Shown: positions 59,997 to 64,000 of the stretch, one piece after another
Layout: each line of letters opens with the position of its first letter
Position numbering within the stretch: position 1 is the first letter of the stretch
NCBI GenBank assembly: GCA_964035775.1
Contig: CAXIVS010000680.1
Coordinates: forward strand, 62,001 to 126,000
Reading direction: 5' to 3'
DNA length: 64,000 nt
Source: Osedax frankpressi
Lineage: Eukaryota > Annelida > Polychaeta > Sabellida > Siboglinidae
Translations under genes and position numbers: made by a program
Notes under the pieces: generated by a model
The model's database searches: none
Told to the model about the DNA's origin: nothing
Seen by the model: only the letters and a program-made list of their open reading frames with translations

Positions 59997-62450
59997 AAGA
60001 GATGATATCAGTTTAATAGTTAAGTTAAGAGATGATATCAGTTTAATAGTTAAGTTAAGAGATGATATCAGTTTAATAGTTAAGTTGAGAGATGATATCA
60101 GTTTAAAAGTTAAGTTAAGAGATGATATCAGTTTAATAGTTATGAGATGAGATGATATCAGTTTAATAGTTAAGTTAAGAGATGATATTAGTTTAATAGT
60201 TAAGTTAAGAGATGATATCAGTTTAATAGTTAAGTTAAGAGATGATATCAGTTTAATAGTTAAGAGATGAGATGATATCAGTTTAATAGTTAAGTTAAGA
60301 GATGATATCAGTTTAATAGTTAAGTTAAGAGATGATATTAGTTTAATAGTTAAGTTAAGAGATGATATCAGTTTAATAGTTAAGTTAAGAGATGATATCA
60401 GTTTAATAGTTAAGTTAAGAGATGATATCAGTTTAATAGTTAAGTTAAGAGATGATATCAGTTTAATAGTTAAGAGATGATATCAGTTTAATTGTTAAGT
60501 TAAGAGATGATATCAGTTTAATAGTTAAGTTAAGAGATGATATCAGTTTAATAGTTAAGTTAAGAGATGATATCAGTTTAATAGTTAAGTTAAGAGATGA
60601 TATCAGTTTAATAGTTAAGTTAAGAGATGATATCAGTTTAATAGTTAAGTTAAGAGATGATATCAGTTTAATAGTCAAGTTAAGAGATGATATCAGTTTA
60701 ATAGTTAAGTTAAGAGATGATATCAGTTTAATAATTAAGTTAAGAGATGATATCAGTTTAATAGTTAAGTTAAGAGATGATATCAGTTTAATAGTTAAGT
60801 TAAGAGATGATATCAGTTTAATAGTTAAGTTAGGAGATGATATTAGTTTAATAATTAAGTTAAGAGATGATATCAGTTTAATAGTTAAGTTAAGAGATGA
60901 TATCAGTTTAATAATTAAGTTAAGAGATGATATCAGTTTAATAGTTAAGTTAAGAGATGATATCAGTTTAATAGTTAAGTTAAGAGATGATATCAGTTTA
61001 ATAGTTAAGTTAAGAGGTGATATCAGTTTAATAGTTAAGTTAAGAGATGATATCAGTTTAATAGTTAAGTTAAGAGATGATATCAGTTTAATAGTTAAGA
61101 GATGAGATGATATCAGTTTAATAGTTAAGTTAAGAGATGATATCAGTTTAATAGTTAAGTTAAGATGATATCAGTTTAATAGTTAAGTTAAGAGATGATA
61201 TCAGTTTAATAGTTTAGTTAAGAGATGATATCAGTTTAATAGTTAAGTTAAGAGATGATATCAGTTTAATAGTTAAGTTAAGAGATGATATCAGTTTAAT
61301 AGTTAAGTTAAGAGATGATATCAGTTTAATAGTTAAGTTAAGAGACGATATCAGTTTAATAGTTAAGTTAAGAGATGATATCAGTTTAATAGTTAAGAGA
61401 TGAGATGATATCAGTTTAATAGTTAAGTTAAGAGATGATATCAGTTTAATAAATAATTTAAGAGATGATATCAGTTTAATAGTTAAGTTAAGAGATGATA
61501 TCAGTTTAATAGTTAAGTTAAGAGATGATATCAGTTTAATAGTTAAGTTAAGAGATGATATCAGTTTAATAGTTAAGTTAAGAGATGATATCAGTTTAAT
61601 AGTTAAGTTAAGAGATGATATCAGTTTAATAGTTAAGTTAAGAGATGATATCAGTTTAATAGTAAAGTTAAGAGATGATATCAGTTTAATAGTTAAGTTA
61701 AGAGATGATATCAGTTTAATAGTTAAGTTAAGAGATGATATCAGTTTAATAGTTAAGTTAAGAGATGATATCAGTTTAATAGTTAAGTTAAGAGATGATA
61801 TCAGTTTAATAGTTAAGTTAAGAGATGATATCAGTTTAATAGTTAAGTTAAGAGATGATATCAGTTTAATAGTTATGATATGAGATGATATCAGTTTAAT
61901 AGTTAAGTTAAGAGATGATATCAGTTTAATAGTTAAGTTAAGAGATGATATCAGTTTAATAGTTAAGTTAAGAGATGATATCAGTTTACTAGTTAAGAGA
62001 TGAGATGATATCAGTTTAATAGTTAAGTTAAGAGATGATATCAGTTTAATAGTTAAGTTAAGAGATGATATTAGTTTAATAGTTAAGTTAAGAGATGATA
62101 TCAGTTTAATAGTTAAGTTAAGAGATGATATCAGTTTAATAGTTAAGTTAAGAGATGATATCAGTTTAATAGTTAAGTTAAGAGATGATATCAGTTTAAT
62201 AGTTAAGAGATGATATCAGTTTAATTGTTAAGTTAAGAGATGATATCAGTTTAATAGTTAAGTTAAGAGATGATATCAGTTTAATAGTTAAGTTAAGAGA
62301 TGATATCAGTTTAATAGTTAAGTTAAGAGATGATATCAGTTTAATAGTTAAGTTAAGAGATGATATCAGTTTAATAGTTAAGTTAAGAGATGATATCAGT
62401 TTAATAGTTAAGTTAAGAGATGATATCAGTTTAATAGTTAAGAGATGATA
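59997..62450 (+). repeat. Right transition zone with X cassette and returning Y marker
   Basis: TTGAG near 60086, a private TTAAAAGTT near 60106, P near 60142, GATATTAG near 60188 and 60338, R near 60263, S25 near 60472, W, a shortened X cassette lacking the G and second W units, X at 60674, T at 60831, N, G near 61015, R, D28 near 61164, F near 61213, C near 61343, R near 61398, Y at 61448, then long canonical runs, a private AGTAAAG near 61663, ATGATATGAG near 61874 and TTTACTAG near 61987, S25 near 62208 and 62450. It mixes markers of the central blocks with Y, otherwise confined to the first 12 kb. Confidence 0.78.
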
Positions 62451-64000
62451 TCAGTTTAATTGTTAAGTTAAGAGATGATATCAGTTTAATAGTTAAGTTA
62501 AGAGATGGTATCAGTTTAATAGTTAAGTTAAGATATGATATCAGTTTAATAGTTAAGTTAAGAGATGATATCAGTTTAATAGTTAAGTTAAGAGATGATA
62601 TCAGTTTAATAGTTAAGTTAAGAGATGATATCAGTTTAATAGTTAAGTTAAGAGATGATATCAGTTTAATAGTTAAGTTAAGAGATGATATCAGTTTAAT
62701 AGTTAAGTTAAGAGATGATATCAGTGTAATAGTTAAGTTAAGAGATGATATCAGTTTAATAGTTAAGTTAAGAGATGATATCAGTTTAATAGTTAAGTTA
62801 AGAGATGATATCAGTTTAATAGTTAAGAGATGATATCAGTTTAATAGTTAAGAGATGAGATGATATCAGTTTAATAGTTAAGTTAAGAGATGATATCAGT
62901 TTAATAGTTAAGTTAAGAGATGATATCAGTTTAATAGTTAAGTTAAGAGATGATATCAGTTTAATAGTTAAGTTAAGAGATGATATCAGTTTAATAGTTA
63001 AGTTAAGAGATGATATCAGTTTAATAGTTAAGTTAAGAGATGATATCAGTTTAATAGTTAAGTTAAGAGATGATATCAGTTTAATAGTTAAGTTAAGAGA
63101 TGATATCAGTTTAATAGTTAAGTTAAGAGATGGTATCAGTTTAATAGTTAAGTTAAGAGATGATATCAGTTTAATAATTAAGTTAAGAGATGATATCAGT
63201 TTAATAGTTAAGTTAAGAGATGATATCAGTTTAATAGTTAAGTTAAGAGATGATATCAGTTTAATAGTTAAGTTAAGAGATGATATCAGTTTAATAGTTA
63301 AATTAAAAGATGATATCAGTTTAATAGTTAAGTTAAGAGATGATATCAGTTTAATAGTTAAGTTAAGAGATGGTATCAGTTTAATAGTTAAGTTAAGAGA
63401 TGATATCAGTTTAATAATTAAGTTAAGAGATGATATCAGTTTAATAGTTAAGTTAAGAGATGATATCAGTTTAATAGTTAAGTTAAGAGATGGTATCAGT
63501 TTAATAGTTAAGTTAAGAGATGATATCAGTTTAATAATTAAGTTAAGAGATGATATCAGTTTAAAAGTTAAGTTAAGAGATGATATCAGTTTAATAGTTA
63601 AGTTAAGAGATGATATCAGTTTAATAGTTAAGTTAAGAGATGATTTCAGTTTAATAATTAAGTTAAGAGATGATATCAGTTTAATAGTTAAGTTAAGAGA
63701 TGATATCAGTTTAATAGTTAAGTTAAGAGATGATATCAGTTTAATAGTTAAGAGATGAGATGATATCAGTTTAATAGTTAAGTTAAGAGATGATATCAGT
63801 TTAATAGTTAGGTTAAGAGATGATATCAGTTTAATAGTTAAGTTAAGAGATGATATCAGTTTAATAGTTAAGTTAAGAGATGGTATCAGTTTAATAGTTA
63901 AGTTAAGAAATGATATCAGTTTAATAGTTAAGTTAAGAGATGATATCAGTTTAATAGTTAAATTAAGAGATGATATCAGTTTAATAGTTAAATTAAGAGA
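62451..64000 (+). repeat. Right-edge subfamily with GATGGTATC monomers
   Basis: The D28, X, T, G, F, C, Q and M markers are absent. A new variant GATGGTATC appears near 62507, 63131, 63371, 63491 and 63881 and nowhere else. At 63131, 63371 and 63491 it is followed one monomer later by N, with spacings of 240 and 120 bp, suggesting a young four-monomer HOR. S25 near 62828 and R near 62850 and 63755 are the only length-class landmarks. The array continues past the last base. Confidence 0.82.

Larger units (their letters stand above)
1..64000 (+). repeat. 30-bp satellite DNA array filling the window
   Basis: Every line of the window is made of the same 30-bp unit or a close variant; a clean canonical run is at 661-900. 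The unit has a GTTAA doublet, GAGA, the palindrome TGATATCA and the AT-rich TTTAATAG. Canonical composition is 12 A, 11 T, 6 G and 1 C on the + strand. All copies are head-to-tail in one orientation; the reverse-complement order is never seen on the + strand. Most units differ from canonical by zero to two bases, so the array is highly homogenised. Length variants are 25 bp (one GTTAA lost), 28 bp (one AG lost) and, three times, 29 bp. No transposon or unique DNA interrupts it. By unit length it is a minisatellite, but by array length it is a satellite. Its chromosomal role is unknown from sequence alone. Confidence 0.98.

Noticed and set aside
1-64000. CRISPR array (regular repeats of about 30 bp)
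   Set aside because: There are no unique spacers between repeats; the units are directly contiguous.
1-64000. Telomeric repeat or plasmid iteron region
   Set aside because: The unit does not match known telomere motifs, and 64 kb of 30-bp units is far beyond any iteron cluster; no replication gene is present.
1-64000. Promoters, TATA-like boxes or terminator hairpins in the AT-rich units
   Set aside because: Any such match recurs thousands of times with the monomer and has no gene to serve; TGATATCA is too short an inverted repeat to form a terminator stem.
1-64000. Transposon or virus-like element, including solo LTRs
   Set aside because: No terminal repeats, target-site duplications, coding remnants or non-satellite stretch were found anywhere.
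1-64000. tRNA, rRNA or other structured RNA genes
   Set aside because: The whole window is accounted for by the 30-bp unit and its variants, leaving no room for an RNA gene.
1-64000. Nucleosome-phasing signal from 5 x 30 = 150 bp
   Set aside because: The arithmetic is suggestive, but length variants break the phase often and nothing in the sequence alone supports a positioning role.

Overview
The whole 64,000-base window is one uninterrupted tandem satellite array. The basic unit is a 30-bp, AT-rich monomer (about 23% G+C in the canonical form). Roughly 2,100-2,150 copies lie head-to-tail in one orientation from the first to the last base. I see no unique sequence, protein gene, RNA gene, transposon or inverted monomer. 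A pure array this long points to a eukaryotic nuclear genome (centromeric, pericentromeric, subtelomeric or other heterochromatin), probably read through by long-read assembly. I do not recognise the repeat family and cannot name a species.

Monomer anatomy (+ strand): a doublet GTTAAGTTAA, then GAGA, then the 8-bp perfect palindrome TGATATCA (which contains GATATC), then the AT-rich part TTTAATAG. The + strand is strongly G-rich (6 G to 1 C). Length variants act as landmarks. S25 is 25 bp and has lost one GTTAA of the doublet. D28 is 28 bp and has lost one AG of GAGA. A 29-bp form occurs three times. R is 30 bp: it has the S25 loss plus a 5-bp gain (GAGATGAGATG). Substitution markers: W (TAATTGTTAAG), N (TAATAATTAAG), T (TTAGGAG then GATATTAG), G (GAGGTGAT), C (GAGACGAT), X (GTCAAG), Y (AATAAATAATTT), F (GTTTAGTT), Q (GATCAGAGATGAG), M (GATATGTG), P (TTATGAGATGAG).

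The markers reveal a dense higher-order repeat (HOR) architecture. About 0-12 kb is a Y-rich zone with 1,245-, 2,098- and 2,558-bp tandem duplications. About 13.5-30 kb holds nested 2,826-, 4,544-, 3,176- and 1,220-bp duplications. About 30-43 kb holds 2,166-, 1,901- and 1,103-bp duplications. About 44-54.4 kb is a 6.2-kb-offset duplication with a 1,937-bp duplication inside it. About 54-60 kb holds 1,845- and 1,101-bp duplications. The last 4 kb is less structured and carries a private GATGGTATC subfamily. Periods equal whole-number sums of 30-, 25-, 28- and 29-bp monomers, as expected for in-register unequal exchange.

Because 30 is divisible by three, one frame on each strand stays open across canonical runs, giving decapeptide-repeat ORFs up to about 145 codons. 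I treat all of these as by-products of the repeat and annotate no coding gene. No genes act together here; the biological content is the layered duplication history and any chromosomal role of the satellite. Block boundaries are read by eye from the nearest informative markers and are usually good to within about 30-100 bp.
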